Shown here in pieces: positions 1 to 9,013 of a stretch of 26,707 bases of DNA. The stretch's first letter is position 1, and every line of letters starts with the position of its first letter. The position numbers and the translations under genes are program-made. The stretch is taken from the NCBI GenBank assembly GCA_002189035.1, contig NEEC01000253.1, positions 1-26,707 of the forward strand, read 5' to 3'. The notes beneath the pieces are model-generated. The model was not told the origin of the DNA. It was given only the letters and a program-made list of their open reading frames with translations, and searched no databases. The DNA is from Utricularia gibba (lineage: Eukaryota; Streptophyta; Magnoliopsida; Lamiales; Lentibulariaceae).

Positions 1-4
1 TTTG
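1..4 (+). repeat. Tail of a monomer cut by the window edge
   Basis: Four bases, TTTG, match the exit of a C-type or B-type monomer (GTCTTTG or GTCTTTTG). They show that the array continues upstream. Confidence 0.8.
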
Positions 5-1254
5 GAACTTCGTTCTGACCATAGGTTCGGTCTGACTCCTTTGCCACATCGGGTCCTACTCGACGAAAATCGTGATGCAGTTATTGAAGTTAGGATTTCA
101 TGAGCACCCAAAATGGTTTTCTCAACCGCATGCTTTATATTTGATAAGGCACTCTCGTGGGGCAACGGTATCGAGCAGGAGGTCGAGTCGAGCTCGGCCC
201 AGAGTCATTTGTAGCCCGGCAAAAAAAATTGATGCATTTATTAACGTTGGTTTAATAGGCTGCCTACATGGTTTCTCAAGGAAAGCTTGTCGTTTCTGGG
301 CGGGTGATGTCTTTGGAACTTCGTTCTGACCAAGGTTCGGTCTGACTCCTTTGCCACATCGGTCCTACTCGACGAAAATCGTGATGCAGTTATTGAAGTT
401 AGGATTTCATGAGCACCCAAAATGGTTTTCTCAACCGCATGCTTTATATTTGATAAGGCGCTCTCGTGGGGCAACGGTATCGAGCAGGAAGGTCGAGTCG
501 AGCTCGGTCCCAGAGTCATTTTAGCCGGCAAAAAAATTGATGCATTTATTAACGTTGGTTTAATAGGCTGCCTACATGGTTTCTCAAGGAAAAGCTTGTC
601 GTTTCTGGGCGGGTGATGTCTTTTGGAACTTCGTTCTGACCATAGGTTCGGTCTGACTCCTTTGCCACATCGGGTCCTACTCGACGAAAATCGTGATGCA
701 GTTATTGAAGTTAGGATTCATGAGCACCCAAAATGGTTTTCTCAACCGCATGCTTTATATTTGATAAGGTGCTCTCGTGGGGCAACGGTATCGAGTAGGA
801 GGTCGAGTCGAGCTCGGGCCCATAGTCATTTGTAGCTCGGCAAAAAAACTTGATGCATTTATTAACGGTTGGTTTTTAATAGGCTGCCTCAATGGTTTTC
901 TCAAGGAAAAGCTTGTCGTTTTTGGGCGGGTGATGTCGTTGTGAACTTCGTTCTGACCAAGGTTCGGTCTGACTCCTTTGCCAAATCTGGTCCTACTCGA
1001 CGAAAATCGTGATGCAGTTATTGAAGTTAGGATTTCATGAGCACCCAAAATGCTTTTGTCAATCGCATGCTTTGTAGTTGAGGAGGCGCTCTAGTGGGGC
1101 ACGGTATCGGGCAAAAGGTCGAGTCGGGCTCGCTCCCAGAGTCATTTTTAGCCTGTCAAAAAAAGTGATGCATTTATTAACGTTGGTTTTAATAGGCTGC
1201 CTACATGGTTTCTCAAGGAAAAGCTTGTCGTTTCTGGGCGGGTGATGTCTTTTG
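5..1254 (+). repeat. Four-monomer block C-C-A-B (probable end of a pentamer)
   Basis: Monomer starts are 5 (C: CACTCTCG, GAGCAGG, CCAGAG), 316 (C with GCGCTCTCG, like the third slot of the pentamers), 626 (A) and 943 (B). The order equals slots 2 to 5 of the five-monomer unit described downstream, so the missing first slot may lie beyond the left edge. The first A carries GGATTCAT, one T short, a state shared with several other A copies that follow a C. Confidence 0.7.
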
Positions 1255-1565
1255 GAACTTCGTTCTGACCATAGGTTCGGTCTGACTCCTTTGCCACATC
1301 GGGTCCTACTCGACGAAAATCGTGATGCAGTTATTGAAGTTAGGATTTCATGAGCACCCAAAATGGTTTTCTCAACCGCATGCTTTATATTTGATAAGGC
1401 ACTCTCGTGGGGCAACGGTATCGAGCAGGAGGTCGAGTCGAGCTCGGCCCAGAGTCATTTGTAGCCGGCAAAAAAATTGATGCATTTATTAACGTTGGCT
1501 TTTATTAGGCTGCCTACATAGTTTCTCAAGGAAAAGCTTGTCGTTTCTGGCGGGTGATGTCTTTG
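1255..1565 (+). repeat. Single C-type monomer between AB blocks
   Basis: Diagnostic states are CACTCTCG, GAGCAGG, CCAGAG, GTAGCCGG, ATTGATG and GCCTACATAG. Like the copies at 2814, 8703 and 14546, it sits alone directly before a run of AB dimers. Confidence 0.75.
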
Positions 1566-2813
1566 GAACTTCGTTCTGACCAGGTTCGGTCTGACTCCTT
1601 TGCCACATCGGGTCCTACTCGACGAAAATCGTGATGCAGTTATTGAAGTTAGGATTCATGAGCACCCAAAATGGTTTTCTCAACCGCATGCTTTATATTT
1701 GATAAGGTGCTCTCGTGGGGCAACGGTATCGAGTAGGAGGTCGAGTCGAGCTCGGGCCCATAGTCATTTGTAGCTCGGCAAAAAACTTGATGCATTTATT
1801 AACGGTTGGTTTTAATAGGCTGCCTCAATGGTTTTCTCAAGGAAAAGCTTGTCGTTTTTGGGCGGGTGATGTCGTTGTGAACTTCGTTCTGACCCAAGGT
1901 TCGGTCTGTCTCCTTTGCCAAATCTGGTCCTACTCGACGAAAATCGTGATGCAGTTATTGAAGTTAGGATTTCATGAGCACCCAAAATGCTTTTGTCAAT
2001 CGCATGCTTTGTAGTTGAGGAGGCGCTCTAGTGGGGCACGGTATCGGGCAAAAGGTCGAGTCGGGCTCGCTCCAGAGTCATTTTTAGCCTGTCAAAAAAA
2101 GTGATGCATTTATTAACGTTGGGTTTTAATAGGCTGCCTACATGGTTTCTCAAGGAAAAGCTTGTCGTTTCTGGGCGGGTGATGTCTTTTGGAACTTCGT
2201 TCTGACCATAGGTTCGGTCTGACTCCTTTGCACATCGGGTCCTACTCGACGAAAATCGTGATGCAGTTATTGAAGTTAGGATTTCATGAGCACCCAAAAT
2301 GGTTTTCTCAACCGCATGCTTTATATTTGATAAGGCTCTCGTGGGGCAACGGTATCGAGTAGGAGGTCGAGTCGAGCTCGGGCCCATAGTCATTTGTAGC
2401 TCGGCAAAAAACTTGATGCATTTATTAACGGTTGGTTTAATAGGCTGCCTCAATGGTTTTCTCAAGGAAAAGCTTGTCGTTTTTGGGCGGGTGATGTCGT
2501 TGTGAACTTCGTTCTGACCAAGGTTCGGTCTGACTCCTTTGCCAATCTGGTCCTACTCGACGAAAATCGTGATGCAGTTATTGAAGTTAGGATTTCATGA
2601 GCACCCAAAATGCTTTTGTCAATCGCATGCTTTGTAGTTGAGGAGGCGCTCTAGTGGGGCACGGTATCGGGCAAAAGGTCGAGTCGGGCTCGCTCCAGAG
2701 TCATTTTTAGCCTGTCAAAAAAAGTGATGCATTTATTAACGTTGGGTTTTAATAGGCTGCCTACATGGTTTCTCAAGGAAAAGCTTGTCGTTTCTGGGGG
2801 GGTGATGTCTTTG
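1566..2813 (+). repeat. AB dimer higher-order repeat, 2 copies
   Basis: Monomers start at 1566 (A), 1879 (B), 2192 (A) and 2504 (B); the dimers are 626 and 622 bp. The A at 2192 has lost two bases before CTCTCG (GATAAGGCTCTCG) but keeps GAGTAGG and CCCATAG. Confidence 0.85.
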
Positions 2814-3126
2814 GAACTTCGTTCTGACCATAGGTTCGGTCTGACTCCTTTGCCACATCGGGTCCTACTCGACGAAAATCGTGATGCAGTTATTGAAGTT
2901 AGGATTTCATGAGCACCCAAAATGGTTTTCTCAACCGCATGCTTTATATTTGATAAGGCACTCTCGTGGGCAACGGTATCGAGCAGGAGGTCGAGTCGAG
3001 CTCGGGCCCAGAGTCATTTGTAGCCCGGCAAAAAAATTGATGCATTTATTAACGTTGGGTTTTATTAGGCTGCCTACATAGGTTTCAAGGAAAAGCTTGT
3101 CGTTTCTGGGCGGGTGATGTCTTTTG
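2814..3126 (+). repeat. Representative type C monomer (313 bp)
   Basis: Reference copy for the looser C group. It shares the ATGGTTTTCTCAACC middle and TTTGATAAGG of type A but has CACTCTCG in place of TGCTCTCG, GAGCAGGAGG in place of GAGTAGGAGG, CCCAGAG in place of CCCATAG, GTAGCCCGG in place of GTAGCTCGG, ATTGATG in place of CTTGATG, and a GCCTACAT exit half like B. Members of this group vary much more among themselves than A or B copies do, and many mix A and C states. That fits an older or less homogenised set from which A and B were later amplified. Subgroups by position in the five-monomer unit are given in the block entries. Confidence 0.8.
2814..3126 (+). repeat. Single C-type monomer between AB blocks
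   Basis: Separates the (AB)2 run from the following (AB)4 run. All C-diagnostic states are present. It carries small changes of its own, such as CTGGGGGGGTG in place of CTGGGCGGGTG just before its start and a lost CTC in CATAGGTTTCAAGG near its end. Confidence 0.75.
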
Positions 3127-4364
3127 GAACTTCGTTCTGACCATAGTTCGGTCTGACTCCTTTGCCACATCGGGTCCTACTCACGAAAATCGTGATGCAG
3201 TTATTGAAGTTAGGATTTCATGAGCACCCAAAATGGTTTTCTCAACCGCATGCTTTATATTTGATAAGGTGCTCTCGTGGGGCAACGGTATCGAGTAGGA
3301 GGTCGAGTCGAGCTCGGCCCATAGTCATTTGTAGCTCGGCAAAAAACTTGATGCATTTATTAACGGTTGGTTTTAATAGGCTGCCTCAATGGTTTTCTCA
3401 AGGAAAAGCTTGTCGTTTTTGGGCGGGTGATGTCGTTGTGAACTTCGTTCTGACCAAGGTTCGGTCTGTCTCCTTTGCCAAATCTGGTCCTACTCGACGA
3501 AAATCGTGATGCAGTTATTGAAGTTAGGATTTCATGAGCACCAAAATGCTTTTGTCAATCGCATGCTTTGTAGTTGAGGAGGCGCTCTAGTGGGGCACGG
3601 TATCGGGCAAAAGGTCGAGTCGGGCTCGCTCCCAGAGTCATTTTAGCCTGTCAAAAAAAGTGATGCATTTATTAACGTTGGGTTTTAATAGGCTGCCTAC
3701 ATGGTTCTCAAGGAAGCTTGTCGTTTCTGGGCGGGTGATGTCTTTTGGAACTTCGTTCTGACCATAGGTTCGGTCTGACTCCTTTGCCACATCGGGTCCT
3801 ACTCGACGAAAATCGTGATGCAGTTATTGAAGTTAGGATTTCATGAGCACCCAAAATGGTTTTCTCAACCGCATGCTTTATATTTGATAAGGTGCTCTCG
3901 TGGGGCAACGGTATCGAGTAGGAGGTCGAGTCGAGCTCGGGCCCATAGTCATTTGTAGCTCGGCAAAAACTTGATGCATTTATTAACGTTGGTTTTAATA
4001 GGCTGCCTCAATGGTTTTCTCAAGGAAAAGCTTGTCGTTTTTGGGCGGGTGATGTCGTTGTGAACTTCGTTCTGACCCAAGGTTCGGTCTGTCTCCTTTG
4101 CCAATCTGGTCCTACTCGACGAAAATCGTGATGCAGTTATTGAAGTTAGGATTTCATGAGCACCCAAAATGCTTTTGTCAATCGCATGCTTTGTAGTTGA
4201 GGAGGCGCTCTAGTGGGGCACGGTATCGGGCAAAAGGTCGAGTCGGAGAGTCATTTTTAGCCTGTCAAAAAAAGTGATGCATTTATTAACGTTGGGTTTT
4301 AATAGGCTGCCTACATGGTTTCTCAAGGAAAAGCTTGTCGTTTCTGGGCGGGTGATGTCTTTTG

Positions 4365-4521
4365 GAACTTCGTTCTGACCATAGGTTCGGTCTGACTCCT
4401 TTGCCACATCGGGTCCTACTCGACGAAAATCGTGATGCAGTTATTGAAGTTAGGATTTCATGAGCACCCAAAATGGTTTTCTCAACCGCATGCTTTATAT
4501 TTGATAAGGTGCTCTCGTGGG
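4365..4521 (+). repeat. First half-unit (~157 bp) of a monomer, ancestral duplication
   Basis: Placed against the next 157 bases (4522 onward) without gaps, this half matches at 78 of the first 150 positions counted by eye, and at 44 of 60 in the core (4425-4484 against 4582-4641). The core contains an identical 13-base ATGGTTTTCTCAA and the shared frame TGATGCA-n-TTATT. The start and end of the halves are more diverged and would need gaps. I infer that the monomer arose by tandem duplication of a nucleosome-sized unit of about 155-157 bp. Confidence 0.85.
4414..4455 (+). repeat. Nearly invariant 42 bp core in the first half of every monomer
   Basis: The stretch starting TCCTACTCGACG and ending GAAGTTAGG is unchanged in almost all monomers of every type. 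Exceptions I saw are a lost G near 3182, a 20 bp deletion at about 11567, a two-base loss near 13366 and a damaged left edge at about 22383. The flanks on both sides carry the type-diagnostic differences, so the core stands out. In other satellites, conserved windows of this kind have been linked to protein binding or nucleosome placement. No specific binder can be named from the sequence. Confidence 0.75.
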
Positions 4522-4589
4522 GCAACGGTATCGAGTAGGAGGTCGAGTCGAGCTCGGGCCCATAGTCATTTGTAGCTCGGCAAAAAACT

Positions 4590-4606
4590 TGATGCATTTA
4601 TTAACG
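4590..4606 (+). repeat. Second TGATGCA box, homologue of the first-half core
   Basis: The 17 bases TGATGCATTTATTAACG are shared by A, B and C copies and align with TGATGCAGTTATTGAAG of the first half, 157 bp upstream. The pair puts the frame TGATGCA-n-TTATT at roughly 153-158 bp spacing through the array. A few copies are damaged, for example near 12006 and 12292. Confidence 0.75.
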
Positions 4607-4637
4607 GTTGGTTTTAATAGGCTGCCTCAATGGTTTT

Positions 4638-4658
4638 CTCAAGGAAAAGCTTGTCGTT
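4638..4658 (+). repeat. Invariant 21 bp segment with HindIII site
   Basis: CTCAAGGAAAAGCTTGTCG and the following TT are the same in nearly all monomers regardless of type. Small exceptions are a lost A near 279, two lost A near 3715 and a lost G near 14510; all keep AAGCTT. The type-diagnostic TTTTTGGG or TTTCTGGG follows immediately downstream. Confidence 0.75.
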
Positions 4659-5614
4659 TTTGGGCGGGTGATGTCGTTGTGAACTTCGTTCTGACCCAAG
4701 GTTCGGTCTGTCTCCTTTGCCAATCTGGTCCTACTCGACGAAAATCGTGATGCAGTTATTGAAGTTAGGATTTCATGAGCACCCAAAATGCTTTTGTCAA
4801 TCGCATGCTTTGTAGTTGAGGAGGCGCTCTAGTGGGGCACGGTATCGGGCAAAAGGTCGAGTCGGGCTCGCCAGAGTCATTTTTAGCCTGTCAAAAAAAG
4901 TGATGCATTTATTAACGTTGGTTTTAATAGGCTGCCTACATGGTTTCTCAAGGAAAAGCTTGTCGTTTCTGGGCGGGTGATGTCTTTTGGAACTTCGTTC
5001 TGACCATAGGTTCGGTCTGACTCCTTTGCCACATCGGGTCCTACTCGACGAAAATCGTGATGCAGTTATTGAAGTTAGGATTTCATGAGCACCCAAAATG
5101 GTTTTCTCAACCGCATGCTTTATATTTGATAAGGTGCTCTCGTGGGGCAACGGTATCGAGTAGGAGGTCGAGTCGAGCTCGGGCCCATAGTCATTTGTAG
5201 CTCGGCAAAAAACTTGATGCATTTATTAACGTTGGTTTTAATAGGCTGCCTCAATGGTTTTCTCAAGGAAAAGCTTGTCGTTTTGGGCGGGTGATGTCGT
5301 TGTGAACTTCGTTCTGACCAAGGTTCGGTCTGTCTCCTTTGCCAATCTGGTCCTACTCGACGAAAATCGTGATGCAGTTATTGAAGTTAGGATTTCATGA
5401 GCACCCAAAATGCTTTTGTCAATCGCATGCTTTGTAGTTGAGGAGGCGCTCTAGTGGGGCACGGTATCGGGCAAAAGGTCGAGTCGGGCTCGCTCCCAGA
5501 GTCATTTTTAGCCTGTCAAAAAAAGTGATGCATTTATTAACGTTGGTTTTAATAGGCTGCCTACATGGTTTCTCAAGGAAAAGCTTGTCGTTTCTGGGCG
5601 GGTGATGTCTTTTG

Positions 5615-7151
5615 GAACTTCGTTCTGACCATAGGTTCGGTCTGACTCCTTTGCCACATCGGGTCCTACTCGACGAAAATCGTGATGCAGTTATTGAAGT
5701 TAGGATTTCATGAGCACCAAAATGGTTTTCTCAACCGCATGCTTTATATTTGATAAGGCACTCTCGTGGGGCAACGGTATCGAGCAGGAGGTCGAGTCGA
5801 GCTCGGGCCCATAGTCATTTGTAGCTCGGCAAAAAACTTGATGCATTTATTAACGTTGGTTTTAATAGGCTGCCTACATGGTTTCTCAAGGAAAAGCTTG
5901 TCGTTTTTGGGCGGGTGATGTCGTTGTGAACTTCGTTCTGACCAAGGTTCGGTCTGACTCCTTTGCCACATCGGGTCCTACTCGACGAAAATCGTGATGC
6001 AGTTATTGAAGTTAGGATTCATGAGCACCCAAAATGGTTTCTCAACCGCATGCTTTATATTTTGATAAGGCACTCTCGTGGGGCAACGGTATCGAGCAGG
6101 AGGTCGAGTCGAGCTCGGGCCCAAGTCATTTGTAGCTCAAAAAAATTTGATGCATTTATTAACGTTGGTTTATAGGCTGCCTACATGGTTTCTCAAGGAA
6201 AAGCTTGTCGTTTTGGGCGGGTGATGTCGTTGTGAACTTCGTTCTGACCAAGGTTCGGTCTGACTCCTTTGCCACATCGGGTCCTACTCGACGAAAATCG
6301 TGATGCAGTTATTGAAGTTAGGATTCATGAGCACCCAAAATGGTTTTTCAACCGCATGCTTTATATTGAGGAGGCGCTCTCGTGGGGCAACGGTATCGAG
6401 CAGGAGGTCGAGTCGAGTCTCATAGTCATTTTAGCTGGCAAAAAATTGATGCATTTATTAACGTTGGGTTTAATAGGCCTACATGTTTCTCAAGGAAAAG
6501 CTTGTCGTTTTTGGGCGGGTGATGTCGTTTGAACTTCGTTCTGACCAAGGTTCGGTCTGTCCTTTGCCAAATCGGTCCTACTCGACGAAAATCGTGATGC
6601 AGTTATTGAAGTTAGGATTTCATGAGCACCCAAAATGGTTTTCTCAACCGCATGCTTTATATTTGATAAGGTGCTCTCGTGGGGCAACGGTATCGAGTAG
6701 GAGGTCGAGTCGAGCTCGGGCCCATAGTCATTTGTAGCTCGGCAAAAAAACTTGATGCATTTATTAACGGTTGGTTTTAATAGGCTGCCTCAATGGTTTT
6801 CTCAAGGAAAAGCTTGTCGTTTTGGGCGGGTGATGTCGTTGTGAACTTCGTTCTGACCCAAGGTTCGGTCTGTCTCCTTTGCCAAATCTGGTCCTACTCG
6901 ACGAAAATCGTGATGCAGTTATTGAAGTTAGGATTTCATGAGCACCCAAAATGCTTTTTCAACGCATGCTTTGTAGTTGAGGAGGCGCTCTAGTGGGGCA
7001 CGGTATCGGGCAAAGGTCGAGTCGGGCTCGCCAGAGTCATTTTTAGCCTGGCAAAAAAAGTGATGCATTTATTAACGTTGGTTTTTAATAGGCTGCCTAC
7101 ATGGTTTCTCAAGGAAAAGCTTGTCGTTTCTGGGGCGGGTGATGTCTTTTG
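5615..7151 (+). repeat. Five-monomer unit C-C-C-A-B, copy 1 (1537 bp)
   Basis: Monomers start at 5615, 5928, 6234, 6531 and 6843. Slot 1 has a CCATAGG head, CACTCTCG, GAGCAGG, CCCATAG and exit GTCGTTGT. Slot 2 has CACTCTCG, GAGCAGG and a damaged GTAGCTCAAAAAAA. Slot 3 (297 bp) reads TATTGAGGAGGCGCTCTCG with GAGCAGG. Slot 4 is A with a B-like head (TCTGTCC, CCAAATCGG). Slot 5 is a normal B. This copy is directly followed by a second such unit. Confidence 0.65.
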
Positions 7152-8702
7152 GAACTTCGTTCTGACCATAGGTTCGGTCTGACTCCTTTGCCACATCGGG
7201 TCCTACTCGACGAAAATCGTGATGCAGTTATTGAAGTTAGGATTCATGAGCACCCAAAATGGTTTTCTCAACCGCATGCTTTATTTGATAAGGCACTCTC
7301 GTGGGCAACGGTATCGAGTAGGAGGTCGAGTCGAGCTCGGGCCCATAGTCATTTGTAGCTCGGCAAAAAAATTGATGCATTTATTAACGTTGGTTTTAAT
7401 AGGCTGCCTCAATGGTTTCTCAAGGAAAAGCTTGTCGTTTTTGGGCGGGTGATGTCGTTGTGAACTTCGTTCTGACCCAAGGTTCGGTCTGACTCCTTTG
7501 CCACATCGGTCCTACTCGACGAAAATCGTGATGCAGTTATTGAAGTTAGGATTTCATGAGCACCCAAAATGGTTTTCTCAACCGCATGCTTTATATTTGA
7601 TAAGGCACTCTCGTGGGGCAACGGTATCGAGCAGGAGGTCGAGTCGAGCTCGGGGTCATTTGTAGCCCGGCAAAAAAAATTGATGCATTTATTAACGTTG
7701 GTTTTATTAGGCTGCCTACATAGTTCTCAAGGAAAAGCTTGTCGTTTCTGGGCGGGTGATGTCTTGGGAACTTCGTTCTGACCAAGGTTCGGTCTGACTC
7801 CTTTGCCACATCGGTCCTACTCGACGAAAATCGTGATGCAGTTATTGAAGTTAGGATTCATGAGCACCCAAAATGGTTTTCTCAACCGCATGCTTTATAT
7901 TTGATAGGCGCTCTCGTGGGGCAACGGTATCGAGCAGGAGGTCGAGTCGAGCTCGGGCCCATAGTCATTTGTAGCTCGGCAAAAAACTTGATGCATTTAT
8001 TAACGTTGGTTTTAATAGGCTGCCTACATGTTTTCTCAAGGAAAAGCTTGTCGTTTTTGGGCGGGTGATGTCGTTGTGAACTTCGTTCTGACCCAAGGTT
8101 CGGTCTGTCTCCTTTGCCAAATCTGGTCCTACTCGACGAAAATCGTGATGCAGTTATTGAAGTTAGGATTTCATGAGCACCCAAAATGGTTTTCTCAACC
8201 GCATGCTTTATATTTGATAAGGTGCTCTCGTGGGGCAACGGTATCGAGTAGGAGGTCGAGTCGAGCTCGGGCCATAGTCATTTGTAGCTCGGCAAAAAAA
8301 CTTGATGCATTTATTAACGTTGGTTTTAATAGGCTGCCTCAATGGTTTTCTCAAGGAAAAGCTTGTCGTTTTGGGCGGGTGATGTCGTTGTGAACTTCGT
8401 TCTGACCCAAGGTTCGGTCTGTCTCCTTTGCCAAATCTGGTCCTACTCGACGAAAATCGTGATGCAGTTATTGAAGTTAGGATTTCATGAGCACCCAAAA
8501 TGCTTTTTCAACGCATGCTTTGTAGTTGAGGAGGCGCTCTAGTGGGGCACGGTATCGGGCAAAAGGTCGAGTCGGGCTCGCTCCAGAGTCATTTTTAGCC
8601 TGGCAAAAAAAGTGATGCATTTATTAACGTTGGGTTTTAATAGGCTGCCTACATGGTTTCTCAAGGAAAAGCTTGTCGTTTCTGGGCGGGTGATGTCTTT
8701 TG
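7152..8702 (+). repeat. Five-monomer unit C-C-C-A-B, copy 2 (1551 bp)
   Basis: Monomers start at 7152, 7462, 7768, 8078 and 8392. Slot 1 mixes states: CACTCTCG of C with GAGTAGG and CCTCAATGG of A. Slot 2 has GAGCAGG, GTAGCCCGG, ATTGATG and exit GGGAAC, states shared with the slot-2 monomers at 11783 and 13309. Slot 3 has GATAGGCGCTCTCG and CTACATGTTTTCTC. Slot 4 is an A body behind a full B head (TCTGTCTCC, CCAAATCTGG). Slot 5 is B, with a slightly shortened GCTTTTTCAACGCATGC. Confidence 0.68.
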
Positions 8703-9013
8703 GAACTTCGTTCTGACCATAGGTTCGGTCTGACTCCTTTGCCACATCGGTCCTACTCGACGAAAATCGTGATGCAGTTATTGAAGTTAGGATTTCATGA
8801 GCACCCAAAATGGTTTTCTCAACCGCATGCTTTATATTTGATAAGGCACTCTCGTGGGGCAACGGTATCGAGCAGGAGGTCGAGTCGAGCTCGGCCCAGA
8901 GTCATTTGTAGCCCGGCAAAAAAATTGATGCATTTATTAACGTTGGTTTAATAGGCTGCCTACATGGTTTCTCAAGGAAAAGCTTGTCGTTTTTGGGCGG
9001 GTGATGTCTTTTG
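8703..9013 (+). repeat. Single C-type monomer after a pentamer pair
   Basis: CACTCTCG, GAGCAGG, CCAGAG, GTAGCCCGG and ATTGATG identify type C; the exit reads TTTTTGGG with GTCTTTT. It takes the same place relative to its neighbours as the copy at 14546: pentamer pair on the left, AB run on the right. Confidence 0.75.

Larger units (their letters stand above)
4365..4680 (+). repeat. Representative type A monomer (316 bp)
   Basis: This copy is used as the reference for type A. Diagnostic states in order are: head CCATAGG with GCCACATCGGG; middle ATGGTTTTCTCAACC followed by TTTATATTTGATAAGG; TGCTCTCG; GAGTAGGAGG; GGGCCCATAG; GTAGCTCGG; AACTTG; CGGTTGG; GCCTCAATGGTTTTCTC; TTTTTGGGCGGG; exit GTCGTTGT. 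The type carries GAGCTC (SacI) and GGGCCC (ApaI) hexamers. Near-identical copies occur at 9636, 15478, 16108, 16730, 17356, 19858 and 21716, so this version has been copied across at least 17 kb. A minus-strand frame of 103 codons stays open through these copies only because period and stop spacing allow it; it is not a gene. Confidence 0.93.
4522..4680 (+). repeat. Second half-unit (~159 bp) of the same monomer
   Basis: Partner of the preceding half-unit. TGATGCA lies at 4433 in the first half and at 4590 here, and ATGGTTTTCTCAA at 4473 and 4630; both pairs are exactly 157 apart. This half carries the HindIII hexamer that the first half has lost: the first half reads CCGCATGCTTTA where this one reads GGAAAAGCTTGT. 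It also carries the GTCGAGTCGAGCTCG stretch, which aligns loosely with GGTTCGGTCTGACTCC of the first half. Confidence 0.85.
3127..5614 (+). repeat. AB dimer higher-order repeat, 4 copies
   Basis: Monomers start at 3127, 3440, 3748, 4062, 4365, 4681, 4990 and 5304, in strict A-B alternation. Dimers are 621, 617, 625 and 625 bp. The B at 4062 has lost about 10 bp near 4245 (GAGTCGGAGAGTC where GGGCTCGCTCC is expected), giving a 303 bp monomer. Confidence 0.88.

Noticed and set aside
4365-4680. CENP-B box (NTTCGNNNNANNCGGGN)
   Set aside because: The TTCG stretches (CTTCGTTCTG, GTTCGGTCTG) lack the required A and CGGG at the right spacing, and the reverse-strand CGAA also fails.
4365-4680. Pol III B-box-like GGTTCGGTCTGACTCC and GGTCGAGTC, suggesting a tRNA or SINE origin
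   Set aside because: Neither fits GGTTCGANTCC without an insertion or deletion, no acceptable A box lies at the right distance upstream, and there is no tRNA fold.
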